Origin: Thalassomonas actiniarum
Lineage (GTDB): Bacteria; Pseudomonadota; Gammaproteobacteria; Enterobacterales; Alteromonadaceae
DNA length: 64,000 bases
Reading direction: 5' to 3'
Assembly: GCF_000948975.2 (NCBI RefSeq)
Contig: NZ_CP059735.1
Coordinates: forward strand, 4,278,001 to 4,342,000
The position numbers and the translations under genes are program-made. Below, one piece after another: positions 56,401-63,827 of the stretch; the stretch's first letter is position 1; each line of letters starts with the position of its first letter. The notes below the pieces were generated by a model that ran no database searches, was not told where the DNA came from, and saw nothing but the letters and a program-made list of their open reading frames with translations.

Positions 56401-59400
56401 CGACTTGCTCCATGCCTCCTTTACCCCGGATGAGCCGCTTAAACCGAGAACCAATTACCGCATCCGCATGTTCAGCGGTGCACGTGACTTTGCCGATAAT
56501 ACCTACTCCAGTACCTCGGTACCGGCAAATTTCATTACCGGCGATGGTGCAGACAACAGCGCACCTGATTTTATCGGTAGCAGCCTGGCCGACGGCATCA
56601 GCAATGTGCCCGCCAATGCCGTGATCTCGGTGCGTCTCGATGAAGCCGTCACCCTGGTAGACTTAGCAGGCGATGCCATAGTCGTCAGCACAGGCGGCGT
56701 ACCGGTAAACGGCACGATCAGCTTAAGCAGTGACCGCCGTACTATCTTCTTTACCCCGTCAGCGCTGCTGGCCATTGGCAACTACCAGATTGATGTCAGC
56801 GGTTTAACCGATCTCGCAGGTAATACCAGCGGCGCCTTTAGCAGCAATTTTGAAGTCACCAACAGCAATGCCGACACGACCCGTCCGACCCTGGTTTCCA
56901 CCTCGCCGGTTAACGGCGCCGCTACTGTCGCCAGTAATGCGGTGATCTCCGCAACGTTAAGCGAAAGGGTCAACCCGCTCACGGTTAACTCGGGCAGTGT
57001 TTTTGTTGAGCAAACCTCCGGCGGTACCGCCCGTATCGCCGGTAGCCTGAGCCTGTCCAACAATGACCAGACCATCAGCTTTACCCCGTTAAATCCTCTG
57101 GTTGCCGAACAGACCTACAGGTTAAGAATGTTTAACAGCGTGCAAGATCTGGCGGGCAATACCTATGCCAGCACCAGCGTACCGACCAGTTTCACCATAG
57201 ATCCCGCCGGACTCCAGGATACCACGGCGCCAACGGTACAAGTGATCACCCCGCCAGATGGCGCCACCGACGTCAGCTTAGTCAACAACCCGGTTGTGAT
57301 CACCTTCTCCGAGTCTCTGCGTCCGAATACAGTCAACAGCAATACCGTGGAATTTTTCGCCAACGGCAGCCGGTTATTCCCGTCCCGCAGTTTATCCAGC
57401 GATAACCGCACCCTGTTCGTCAATGATACTTTACCGGCCAACAGCCTGATCACCCTGGTGCTCACCGACGGTATCAGCGACTTGTCAGGTAATGCCCTGG
57501 CCAACTTTAGCTCGGAATTTACCACCGCACCGGCACTGGATACCGGCAGGCCTTCAGTGGTTGGCCAAAGACCCAACAACGGCGCCAGCAATGTCCCGGT
57601 TGACAACAATTTCACCCTGTTTATTAACGAGCCCATGGATGAACTGACCATAAACGATGCCTTAAATGTCACCCAAAACGGCGTCCTGGTAAGCGGCACC
57701 ACAGATATCACCGGCGATGGCCGCAGCATTACCTTTACCCCGGATACGCCCTGGAGCGACAACGCCCTGATCCAGATATTCCTTGACCCAAGCGCCCGGG
57801 ATACCAGCGGTAATGCCTTAAACAATTACCAGGGCTCTTTCCGCACCGTACTGGCCGATGCCAATATCGCTCCTGCGGTCATTAATGAGAGTCTGTTCCA
57901 GCAAAGCACCAATAATGTCCTGGTCAACAGCCGGTTTGATATTAAGTTCAACCAGCCGCTAGACCCGTCAACGGTCAATAATACCAATGTTGAACTCAGG
58001 GAAAACTTCGGCAGTAGCAACCTGGTTACCGCCACCGTCACCCTGGTCGGGGACAGGATCATTCGTATCACCCCGGATGCCAATCTCAGTGACAGCAGCA
58101 ACTACTTCTACCGCTTATTTAACGGGCTGAGGGATCTGGATGGCCAGCAACCGACCTTTGGTAACTTTACCCGCTTCTTCGCCACCGGCACCGATGAAGA
58201 TAACAGCGCACCGGGTATCGTCTCGGTCTCACCGCCTGACAGCAGTGTTGATATCCCCATCAATGCCCTTATCCGGGTATTGTTTGACGAACAGGTGAAT
58301 ATGACCGCCCTTAGCGACAGCAACATAGAGATCAATGACGGCAGCGGCGGCGCCATCTCCTGCAGTATCTCCAGTCAAAGCTTTGCTGACGGCCAGTTCC
58401 TGGTCTCTGTCGTGCCCCACAATCCGCTAAGTGCCAACACAGCTTATGACTTAACCGTCAGCGGCGTGGAAGATCTGGCAGGCAATATTGTCAGCAGCCA
58501 AACCACCTCCTTTACCACGGGAGTGCAGCCCGATACCGTATCACCGGTATTCGTACGCAATACCCCGGTAAGCGGCTCTGTCGATGTGCCGGTCAATGCC
58601 GTGATCGAAATGGAGGTCAACGAACCGCTGGATCCGGCAATTTTTGTCCATATCGGCGTGTTGATCCGGGAAAATACCGGCTTCACCAACCTGCCCTTTA
58701 GCCAAAGCCTGAGCGCCGATGCCCGCACCATGATGTTTGTGCCCGACAGCGGTTTGGCACTAAACAGCAGCCATAGCGTATTCCGCTCCGGCGCTGTGCC
58801 CACAGACTATGCCGGCAACAGCTTCTTTATGCCGACCACCAGCTTTACCACCAGCGCGGTTGAAGACTTAACCGCCCCGACTGTACTTGCCATCAGTCCG
58901 GAGAATAACTTAACCCAAGTGCCGATTAATGGTGTGATCGAGGTTCATTTTGATGAGCCGCTGCAAAGCGATGGCCTGAGCAATATCACCTTAAGCGACA
59001 GCGCAGGCGATATCGATCTCTTGTTTGCCTTAAGCAATGGTAACCGTAACCTGCTGATCACGCCGCGTAACCCGTTGAATGCCAATGAGCTCCATACCCT
59101 GACCATAGACGGCGTAAAAGACCTGGCCGACAATGTCATCGCCGCACCTGTGGTCAGCCTGTTTACCACAGAAGATAGCGTTGACTTTAGCCGGCCATTG
59201 TTGGCCTCGGTAGATCCGTTCAACAATGCGACTAATGTTCCCACCAACTTAGTGGCGCAAGTAAGCTTTAACGAGCGGGTCAACCCCTTATCCGTGACCA
59301 CCAGCAGCTTCTTTATTGAAAGCACCAACCCCTGCTGCCCGGCTGTCGCAGGTACGGTACAGGTGGCCAGTAACCTGCTTAGCGCCACCTTTACCCCGGA

Positions 59401-60172
59401 CAGCAACTTAGATACCTCCCACAGCTACCGTATCCGCTTGCTCACCGGGGTGCGTGATCTGGCCAATAATACCTATGCCAGCACCTCGGTACCGGCCAAC
59501 TTCACCACCAGCGACGCAGAAGATAATACCGCGCCTGTGGTAACGGGCATCAGTCCGATAGACGGTTTTACCGACGTGCCGGTAAATAGCCAGATCATGG
59601 TGGAATTTGATGAAGCGATCCGCAATGAAAGCCTGGCGAGCATTACCCTAAGCGATACCGGCGGCACGGTCGCCGTCAGCAAAAGCTTAAGTAACGGCAA
59701 CCGCAGGGTGACCCTGACTCCGATAAGCGCTTTGGCCAGCTCCGAGCTGCATACCGTAGATATCAGCGGCGTGGAGGATCTGGCGACCAATGTGCTTGCC
59801 GCCCCCGTCAGTTCAAGCTTTACCACAGGCAGCAACACAGATAGCACCAGGCCAACCCTGGTATCCATCACCCCGGCCAATTCCAGCAGCAATGTCCCGG
59901 TCGGCACTACCTCGGTAGCCGTGTTCAGCGAGCCCATCAACGCCCTGACCTTGCCCGGCAACTTCTTTATCGAGCGCACTTCCCCCTGCTGCACCGCCGT
60001 CAGCGGCAGCTACAGCCTTAGCGCCGACCAGATGACGGTGACTTTCACCCCGGATGAAGATCTGGTCAATAATACCAGCTATCGGGTGCGGACACTTTCG
60101 GGATTGCGGGATCTGGCTAATAATTCATTTAACGGCACCTCAGTGCCCAGTAACTTCACCACGGAGCCTTAA
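50429..60172 (+). CDS. Giant surface protein with 24 Ig-like (Big_5-type) domains
   Basis: 3247 residues, signal peptide at the start (LPAVFLLTCFSFTSLPYA). In order: a Big_2-like domain (about 145-235), a discoidin-like domain (about 255-390; NVPDRAIDGNIFTSW), a block of thrombospondin-3 type calcium repeats (about 400-615; DTDGDGLLDG), then 24 SbsA-type Ig domains of about 105 residues (pattern D-x-x-x-P-x-h-x-x-x-x-P-x-x-G-x-x-x-V-P...FTPxxPL...DxAGN). Domains 4-12 recur in the same order as 13-21. Domains 4, 13, 22 and 24 carry a CC pair in [NS]PCC. No membrane anchor, LPxTG or secretion-system tail is evident at the end (SVPSNFTTEP). A long stalk or adhesin is likely. Confidence 0.92.
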   Translation: MKTGRFSQTTGKGFLDTLRQYLPAVFLLTCFSFTSLPYANENKDDDELPGPPEIIDIPDAGPVLNEDCIATILNRQTQVNTDGTFVIPNVPVPQGAFRVRVVCDRADGSVDNGQSPFVLGNPNGETLFDEISFADDDPVPVSIEISSPALELTPEANGVQLVTTGTLPDGTEIDITLADTGTFYLVSNPAIATVSDDGFINAVSSGTLLVTATHEGVIATIQLTVNLTLDADDDGLPDDFESLNAVNPGGANLSRLPGVTVDASSFSGSNVPDRAIDGNIFTSWFTSVGDAANKRSAPFIEVLLPDDVDVAQVRLLGNRTNPVGFDFFAGRIQAFDVADNEVFNSGEVLLPAPSRDLAVPLDVDMIRRIRFTATDDESNTPGLSEFQILSRPGGIGLDLNDDGDALLDFDLDGLNNTEEFNLGTSIFLNDTDGDGLDDAQEGSLGSNPLLSDTDGDGLLDGSEVNPTSDSDGDGIINMLDPDSDNDLLPDGVELALGLDPLRADTNFNGIPDGSEDSDNDGLPNSEEVLENTDPLNPDTDGDGLLDGEEVLPGADGHITDPLRADTDGDGMDDGYESQFGLDPTDPNDALDDPDNDGLTNLEESQLGTDPFNNDTVPPAVSQITPLDTASDVPTNSVIVVRFNEQLLDTSITDGVISLTNGVPITGDLSLSNDLLSVTFTPDEQLPGLTTLAVEVQGIRDIAGNLMVGSFNSSFTTAEFVDDIRPTVIRTSPLSSSSNVPVNAPFTMEFSEPMDPATLIPANIIVRDNITFSNVPGMIQVDPDGRVASFVPDSTFAIGRSHSVFVTTNTQDVSGNALQFQHNFSFTTAFVQDSERPNFIASSPKNFDSTIPVNALIQLQFDEPMNIVDAVRGVIVTTPGGTVDGSIALEDANRRISFTSASALAPNTTHTVNVSTGLTDLVGNPIDNPISFSFDTDDVGDVIRPSFTQADPVNNRSDVPTNMAARITFNERFNDLTLNSSSFFIEKTNPCCFPVTSTIVVANDRLSATLTPDNPLEPLTSYRVRLNTGARDLANNLYTGTSVPTNFSTGAGQDNNAPVVDNLSLEDGLTGVPANARIQIRLSEPVNLVNLPTDSMTLSLGGSDIPGTVSLSSDRRTIIFTPDAPLAAGLYQLNLTGLTDIAGNTGIAFNSSFTALDTVDNTRPTASSVSPVNGSNSVAADASMSVTFSERINPLTLNSGNFFVEKTTGGTVRIAGDLSLSADGLTATFTPLTPLLPGFTYRIRTFNSIQDLSGNAFSGSSVPSNFTIGGGEPADTTKPQVQLITPNNGASDIGVINTSVVVTFTESLNPGTVTSSTMELYANSVRLFPSISRSSDNRTVTLRDNLPGNSTITVIITDDVTDLAGNAMDNFTSEFSTVAPTDTGRPSVFSQRPGNGASNVATDLSLVLFTNEPMDITTLPGALHISQNGDAVPGTIAITGDGRNIEFTPDADWQPDALIQVFLDTNAKDTSGNSIFNYQGSFRTQADGSSDSPFVIRESLFQQNTNELLTNSFFDIEFSEALDPTTVNSTNAFIQENFSGGGLISATVNLLGGDTIRITPNAALATGTNYFYRLLPGLRDLDGQAPNFGNFTRFFRTGSGGDNTAPNVLAVSPPDAAIDIPTNAVIRLLVDELTDLSSVNDTNVQLNDGSGNAIACTISSQNFTDGQQEILIVPHAPLKENTLHQLTLDGITDLVGNSISVQTTSFTTGIQPDTVSPALVRTNPFNGATNVAVNSVVDFEVTEALDPARFQHAGTTLRDNTTFQNLAVTSSLSSDARKVTVAPDNPLLVNRSHSVFRSGNTMTDYANNQLFNWTFSFTTSFDPDTTAPQVAGISPSDGLADIARNARVQIDFDEPIRTSSLDGITLSDSGGTLTVSKQFSNGNRTVTLVPQNLLTENSLHTVSIANIEDLSNNLLTGPVTSSFTTEDGVDFFRPTLAVADPVNNSTNVPTNMVAHISFNERLNPLSVNSDTFFIEQTSPCCPKVTGTVAVSADLLHASFTPDEPLKPRTNYRIRMFSGARDFADNTYSSTSVPANFITGDGADNSAPDFIGSSLADGISNVPANAVISVRLDEAVTLVDLAGDAIVVSTGGVPVNGTISLSSDRRTIFFTPSALLAIGNYQIDVSGLTDLAGNTSGAFSSNFEVTNSNADTTRPTLVSTSPVNGAATVASNAVISATLSERVNPLTVNSGSVFVEQTSGGTARIAGSLSLSNNDQTISFTPLNPLVAEQTYRLRMFNSVQDLAGNTYASTSVPTSFTIDPAGLQDTTAPTVQVITPPDGATDVSLVNNPVVITFSESLRPNTVNSNTVEFFANGSRLFPSRSLSSDNRTLFVNDTLPANSLITLVLTDGISDLSGNALANFSSEFTTAPALDTGRPSVVGQRPNNGASNVPVDNNFTLFINEPMDELTINDALNVTQNGVLVSGTTDITGDGRSITFTPDTPWSDNALIQIFLDPSARDTSGNALNNYQGSFRTVLADANIAPAVINESLFQQSTNNVLVNSRFDIKFNQPLDPSTVNNTNVELRENFGSSNLVTATVTLVGDRIIRITPDANLSDSSNYFYRLFNGLRDLDGQQPTFGNFTRFFATGTDEDNSAPGIVSVSPPDSSVDIPINALIRVLFDEQVNMTALSDSNIEINDGSGGAISCSISSQSFADGQFLVSVVPHNPLSANTAYDLTVSGVEDLAGNIVSSQTTSFTTGVQPDTVSPVFVRNTPVSGSVDVPVNAVIEMEVNEPLDPAIFVHIGVLIRENTGFTNLPFSQSLSADARTMMFVPDSGLALNSSHSVFRSGAVPTDYAGNSFFMPTTSFTTSAVEDLTAPTVLAISPENNLTQVPINGVIEVHFDEPLQSDGLSNITLSDSAGDIDLLFALSNGNRNLLITPRNPLNANELHTLTIDGVKDLADNVIAAPVVSLFTTEDSVDFSRPLLASVDPFNNATNVPTNLVAQVSFNERVNPLSVTTSSFFIESTNPCCPAVAGTVQVASNLLSATFTPDSNLDTSHSYRIRLLTGVRDLANNTYASTSVPANFTTSDAEDNTAPVVTGISPIDGFTDVPVNSQIMVEFDEAIRNESLASITLSDTGGTVAVSKSLSNGNRRVTLTPISALASSELHTVDISGVEDLATNVLAAPVSSSFTTGSNTDSTRPTLVSITPANSSSNVPVGTTSVAVFSEPINALTLPGNFFIERTSPCCTAVSGSYSLSADQMTVTFTPDEDLVNNTSYRVRTLSGLRDLANNSFNGTSVPSNFTTEP
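53250..59182 (+). repeat. About 2.96-kb super-repeat of nine Ig domains, two copies plus part of a third
   Basis: Equivalent points RPSFTQADPVNN (53250), RPTLAVADPVNN (56213) and RPLLASVDPFNN (59182) are 2963 and 2969 bp apart. The eight domains between them correspond in order by their motifs, for example QRPGNGASNV with QRPNNGASNV, and ESLFQQNTN with ESLFQQSTN. Confidence 0.85.
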
Positions 60173-60174
60173 AT

Positions 60175-60996
60175 ATGAACAGCACCAAACTCCCTTTATT
60201 GCCAATAATAGTGCTAACACTAGTAGTCACCTTAACGGCATGCAGCAAAACCAACACGAGTTTGGCGCAACAAAAGCAGACACAACAACAAAGCCAGGAG
60301 GCCAACGCGGCTATCCTGGCGATGCGGGACGATTTAAAACAATTAAAGCGGGAAGTAGCCGCCATTCGCCAGGCGGTCACCGATATTCATAAAATCGCCA
60401 TGGACACCCCGGAGCCGGTGGCCAAGCCCCTGCCCGCCCAGCTGGCATTGGATTTAGACGGTAATGATCCCTTACTGGGCAGTGAGGATGCCACTATCGC
60501 CATCGTCGAGTTCTCCGACTTTCAATGCCCCTATTGCAAACGTTTTGCCGACCAAACCTTCCCCGCCATCAAGAAAAATTACATCAAAACCGGCAAAGTC
60601 CGTTATATCGCCCGGGACTTCCCGCTCGACTTTCATCCCCAGGCACAAGGCGCTGCCGTGGCGGCCAACTGCGCCCTGGCGCAAGGCGCTTACTGGCAAA
60701 TGCGCGACAGCCTGTTCAGCAATATCCGCGAGTTAAGTCCTCAGCGCTATCAGGAGCTGGCAGGCGAATTAAAGCTCGACCTGGAGCAATTTAAACTGTG
60801 CAGCAGCGATAAACGCCACATAGAAGAAGTCAGTGAAGATCAGGGACTGGCGGCCTCCCTCGGCATCAGCGGCACACCGAGCTTCTTTATCGGCCGCATC
60901 GAAGGGGACAAACTGGTTAATGGCCGCCTGATCGTCGGCGCCCAGGGCTATCAAACCTTTTCAACGGTTATCGATTCCATTATCGCAGCCCCTTAA
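60175..60996 (+). CDS. DsbA-family thioredoxin-like lipoprotein
   Basis: 273 residues. A signal with lipobox (VTLTAC, C23) is followed by a coiled-coil-like stretch rich in Gln and Lys (about 30-75) and a DsbA/DsbG-like thioredoxin fold with CPYC (C118, C121) in FSDFQCPYCKRF and a cis-Pro loop SGTPSFF. The ATG is two bases after the stop of the giant Ig protein, so co-expression is almost certain. Its likely work is disulfide formation or shuffling in the envelope for the Cys-rich tip and CC-bearing Ig domains of the same operon; this is inference from position. Confidence 0.92.
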   Translation: MNSTKLPLLPIIVLTLVVTLTACSKTNTSLAQQKQTQQQSQEANAAILAMRDDLKQLKREVAAIRQAVTDIHKIAMDTPEPVAKPLPAQLALDLDGNDPLLGSEDATIAIVEFSDFQCPYCKRFADQTFPAIKKNYIKTGKVRYIARDFPLDFHPQAQGAAVAANCALAQGAYWQMRDSLFSNIRELSPQRYQELAGELKLDLEQFKLCSSDKRHIEEVSEDQGLAASLGISGTPSFFIGRIEGDKLVNGRLIVGAQGYQTFSTVIDSIIAAP

Positions 60997-61188
60997 CGGA
61001 AAACTCACAACTCCAGTTAACCAGCACTTTCCAAGCCGGGCAAATCTAATAGAGTTTTCCCATTAGCTTAATGCCTTGCAACTCTCAGCTTCCCCCTGTC
61101 ACCAGGGGGAATTGGCTAAACGATCTTTACAGCCCTTACCTGCTCGACAATAATCATATTAAGCTAACTACATCAGGGAAGAATCCAG

Positions 61189-61452
61189 ATGTCGCAACCA
61201 GAAGCAGTCAATGGAGCCGTTATTGATGCAGTAACGACCACCAATACAAAAGTAGTGGCAGAAGCCCCGGCTATGGCCATCGGCAGTTTATATCAAACCA
61301 TAGCTAACTCCGTAGCCATGGCAGCCGCCAACGCGGTATATGCCCAACAGCAGGCAAATGTCACCTACCAGGGGGCCTCAACTTTAGGCATTACCAAACT
61401 CTTTTCAACCAACAAGATAGTTGACGCGATCAATTCCCAAAGAAATCAATGA
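61189..61452 (+). CDS. RebB-family R-body protein
   Basis: 87 residues. The pattern VNGAVIDAVTTTNTKVVAEAPAMAIGSLYQTIANSVAMAAANAVYAQQQ...TYQGASTLGITKLFS is that of RebB-like subunits of refractile bodies, protein ribbons that extrude at low pH in Caedibacter and are encoded in many free-living proteobacteria. AGGGAAG precedes the ATG. R-body loci usually hold several reb genes; here only one is visible, closed by a hairpin. Confidence 0.9.
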   Translation: MSQPEAVNGAVIDAVTTTNTKVVAEAPAMAIGSLYQTIANSVAMAAANAVYAQQQANVTYQGASTLGITKLFSTNKIVDAINSQRNQ

Positions 61453-61489
61453 CCGGATAACAGCAACCTCAGGCACACAGCACGGGGCT

Positions 61490-61526
61490 AATAAAGAAAC
61501 GGCCCCCGGCTAACGCTTTCTTTATT
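61490..61526 (+). terminator. Terminator after rebB
   Basis: AATAAAGAAA pairs with TTTCTTTATT around a GC-rich loop (CGGCCCCCGGCTAACGC), 38 bp after the stop and followed by TTTAG. Confidence 0.65.
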
Positions 61527-61623
61527 TTAGACTTTAACAATCAGGTAAGAATTAGGCATTTAAATGTGAATGAATCTGCATTTCCTGTCTTATAAATCAA
61601 ACATTGCGACAGAATTAACTCTG

Positions 61624-62001
61624 TTAATAAAGCAATTTGGCGAATTCATTTAACACTTCTTTTACCTGGGGACTAAACCAAATAAAAGCACTGATATTTA
61701 CTAATACAGTTAGTGCCAACACCAGGCGAAAAAATAATTTCTTGGATTTATGTCGTAACAGCTGCTGAGCAATCATTGCACCTGGCCAGCCACCGGTTAA
61801 AGCCAACAAATGCAGGTGTTTTTCTTTAACACGCCATTCTCCTTTCCTGGCCTTTGATTTATCAATTGCGTATATGGCAAAGGTGCAGAGACTTAGCAAC
61901 CAATAACTTATTATTAGCGCTATAGGCAGGTAGGCTAAGTAGCAGGCAATGGTAATCGAGATTAAAAAGAGACATGCGAAATAAATAGAAAACAAACGCA
62001 T
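61624..62001 (-). CDS. DUF1294 family membrane protein
   Basis: 125 residues from the ATG at 62001 (AGAGGTAA upstream). A longer reading to 62181 runs through the tRNA gene and is rejected. Four membrane helices; signature AIDKSKARKGEWRVKEKHLHLLALTGGWPGAMIAQQLLRHKSKK. Function unknown. Confidence 0.85.
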   Translation of the reverse strand: MRLFSIYFACLFLISITIACYLAYLPIALIISYWLLSLCTFAIYAIDKSKARKGEWRVKEKHLHLLALTGGWPGAMIAQQLLRHKSKKLFFRLVLALTVLVNISAFIWFSPQVKEVLNEFAKLLY

Positions 62002-62071
62002 ACTATTACCTCTGTTGGAAAGTGAACTGTTGACCCTAATAGACTCATAAGAAATAAGTCTGCAGATAGCA

Positions 62072-62097
62072 AAAAGCCCTGCAGTTGCAGGGCTTTT
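62072..62097 (-). terminator. Terminator of tRNA-Ser
   Basis: AAAAGCCCTGCA/TGCAGGGCTTTT stem with T run on the minus strand, just downstream of the tRNA. Confidence 0.85.
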
Positions 62098-62107
62098 CGT
62101 TTTAATA

Positions 62108-62195
62108 TGGCGGTGAGGGAGGGATTCGAACCCTCGATACCTTGCGGTATACACACTTTCCAGGCGTGCTCCTTCGGCCACTCGGACACCTCACC
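62108..62195 (-). tRNA. tRNA-Ser (GGA)
   Basis: 88 nt including an encoded CCA. Acceptor GGTGAGG/CCTCACC, discriminator G, D-arm GAGTGGCCGAAGGAGC, anticodon stem CACGC/GTGTG with loop CTGGAAA (anticodon GGA at 62161-62159), a long variable arm (TATACCGCAAGGTATC) and T-arm GGGTTCGAATCCC. The long variable arm confirms a class II serine tRNA reading UCC and UCU. Confidence 0.97.
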
Positions 62196-62255
62196 AGATT
62201 GTTACTTTTAGCTGAAATTTCTCGTTCGCTGAAAGCTGCGCTATGGTAGGAAAAA

Positions 62256-62275
62256 AGCCTTGCGGGTGCAAGGCT
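62256..62275 (-). terminator. Terminator of nadA
   Basis: AGCCTTGC/GCAAGGCT stem with loop GGGT and a T run on the minus strand, about 63 bp after the nadA stop. Confidence 0.8.
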
Positions 62276-62338
62276 ATTTTTAACTTTTTATCAAAAAAAC
62301 TAACTGTTTGCTGATAAATTAGGCTTATTAGCGAAAAT

Positions 62339-63397
62339 TTACGCGTTGCCTTTTACTTTCAGTTTATTCTCTGCGGCAAAATTAAGCATGCGGTGCAGCG
62401 GGATTAACGCTTTTTCCGCCAGTGCAGGGTCAACGTGAATTTCACGGCCTACCGGGCTTTCTAATGCTGCTTTAATCGAGGCTAAGCCGTTCATTGCCAT
62501 CCAGGGACATAAGGCGCAGCTGCGACAGGTAGCGCCGTTGCCGCCGGTGGGTGCTTCAATGAATTTTTTATGCGGGCTCGCCTGCTCCATTTTATAGAAG
62601 ATGCCCTTATCGGTGGCAACAATAAAGGTCTCGTTATCCATTTCCTGGCTGGCTTTGATCAGCTGGCTGGTTGAGCCTACGGCATCGGCAATTTCAACAA
62701 CATTTGCCGGAGATTCCGGGTGAACCAGAACGGCAGCATCCGGGTACTGTACTTTTAAATCTCTTAGGGCTTTGGCTTTGAACTCGTCATGGACGATACA
62801 GGCGCCCTGCCACATCAGCATTTCTGCGCCGGTTTGTTTTTCGATATAAGAACCCAGGTGACGATCCGGGCCCCAGATGATCGGCTTACCTTCGCTTTCG
62901 AGCATATCGACAATTTCAAGGGCGATACTTGAGGTTACCACCCAGTCGGCACGGGCTTTTACCGCCGCCGAGGTATTGGCATACACAACTACGGTGTGAT
63001 CCGGGTGCTGGTCACAAAAAGCAGAAAACTCTTCGATTGGGCAACCTAAGTCTAACGAACAAGTCGCTTCCAGCTCAGGCATTAAAACAGTTTTTTCCGG
63101 CGTAAGAATTTTTGCGGTTTCCCCCATAAATTTCACACCGGCAACAATCAGGGTATCGGCAGGATGTTGATTACCAAATCGTGCCATTTCTAATGAATCG
63201 GCAACACAACCACCGGTTTCTTCCGCCAACGCCTGAATTTCAGGGTCGGTATAGTAGTGTGCCACCAATACGGCATTTTTCTCTTTTAGCAGCTGTTTGA
63301 TTTCTTCTTTATATTGTGCTTTTTCTTCGCTAGTTAAGGGCTTAGGCTTGGCAGGATATTGAAAATCAAATTCCACGGCTAAATTGGCTTGCGTCAT
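62339..63397 (-). CDS. nadA: Quinolinate synthase A
   Basis: 352 residues. It condenses iminoaspartate with dihydroxyacetone phosphate to quinolinate in NAD synthesis, using a [4Fe-4S] cluster. The cluster cysteines lie in [21 protein letters not shown] and [13 protein letters not shown], and the substrate motifs [29 protein letters not shown] and [10 protein letters not shown] are conserved. The C-terminal CxxCxxC is that of the long-known E. coli-type enzyme. Monocistronic between its own hairpin and the divergent region to the right. Confidence 0.97.
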   Translation of the reverse strand: MTQANLAVEFDFQYPAKPKPLTSEEKAQYKEEIKQLLKEKNAVLVAHYYTDPEIQALAEETGGCVADSLEMARFGNQHPADTLIVAGVKFMGETAKILTPEKTVLMPELEATCSLDLGCPIEEFSAFCDQHPDHTVVVYANTSAAVKARADWVVTSSIALEIVDMLESEGKPIIWGPDRHLGSYIEKQTGAEMLMWQGACIVHDEFKAKALRDLKVQYPDAAVLVHPESPANVVEIADAVGSTSQLIKASQEMDNETFIVATDKGIFYKMEQASPHKKFIEAPTGGNGATCRSCALCPWMAMNGLASIKAALESPVGREIHVDPALAEKALIPLHRMLNFAAENKLKVKGNA

Positions 63398-63827
63398 TAC
63401 AAATCTCGTTAATGCTTTAAAAACAGGGCAATTATACGATAAAGCAAGGGTAAAGTGTACTAAGTAAAGTTCTGGAAAATTAAGGAGATAGCATAATAAC
63501 TAAAAGTAATTAGACCCTAGGGTTTGATATAATGAAAAGCGCCTGCACTCAAGTGCCTAAAGGCTATCTCTTCTACACAAATCCCCCTAAGCCAGCACTG
63601 TAAATTTTAACGGACATCTCCGCCGTTATGCCCTTTAAAAAGAGGCCTGCCCGCTATTGATTTACCCAGCTACGCGGTCTTTAGTTAAAGGTGGCAACAA
63701 CAGCTGTTCCCTTTGTTACCACCTGCGGCACTATAGCCTTAACTAAAGCCGCAACTAAAGTCGCAACCCCTGAGTGTTAGCCCACCCAGAGGTCGCTAAC
63801 CACAACGAACTTCCCAAGGAGTCCGCC
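63398..63827 (+). promoter_or_regulatory. Structured upstream region of the right-edge gene
   Basis: A -10-like TATAAT lies at 63528-63533. CTTTAGTTAAAGG (from 63679) pairs with CCTTAACTAAAG (to 63748), and GGTGGCAACAA (from 63690) with TTGTTACCACC (63713-63723), giving a branched or long hairpin. AACTAAAG[CT]CGC is directly repeated (63741 and 63753). No gene is seen. Confidence 0.45.

Noticed and set aside
62002-62181. An N-terminal extension of the DUF1294 protein.
   Set aside because: It translates the tRNA-Ser gene and its terminator; the ATG at 62001 has its own ribosome site.
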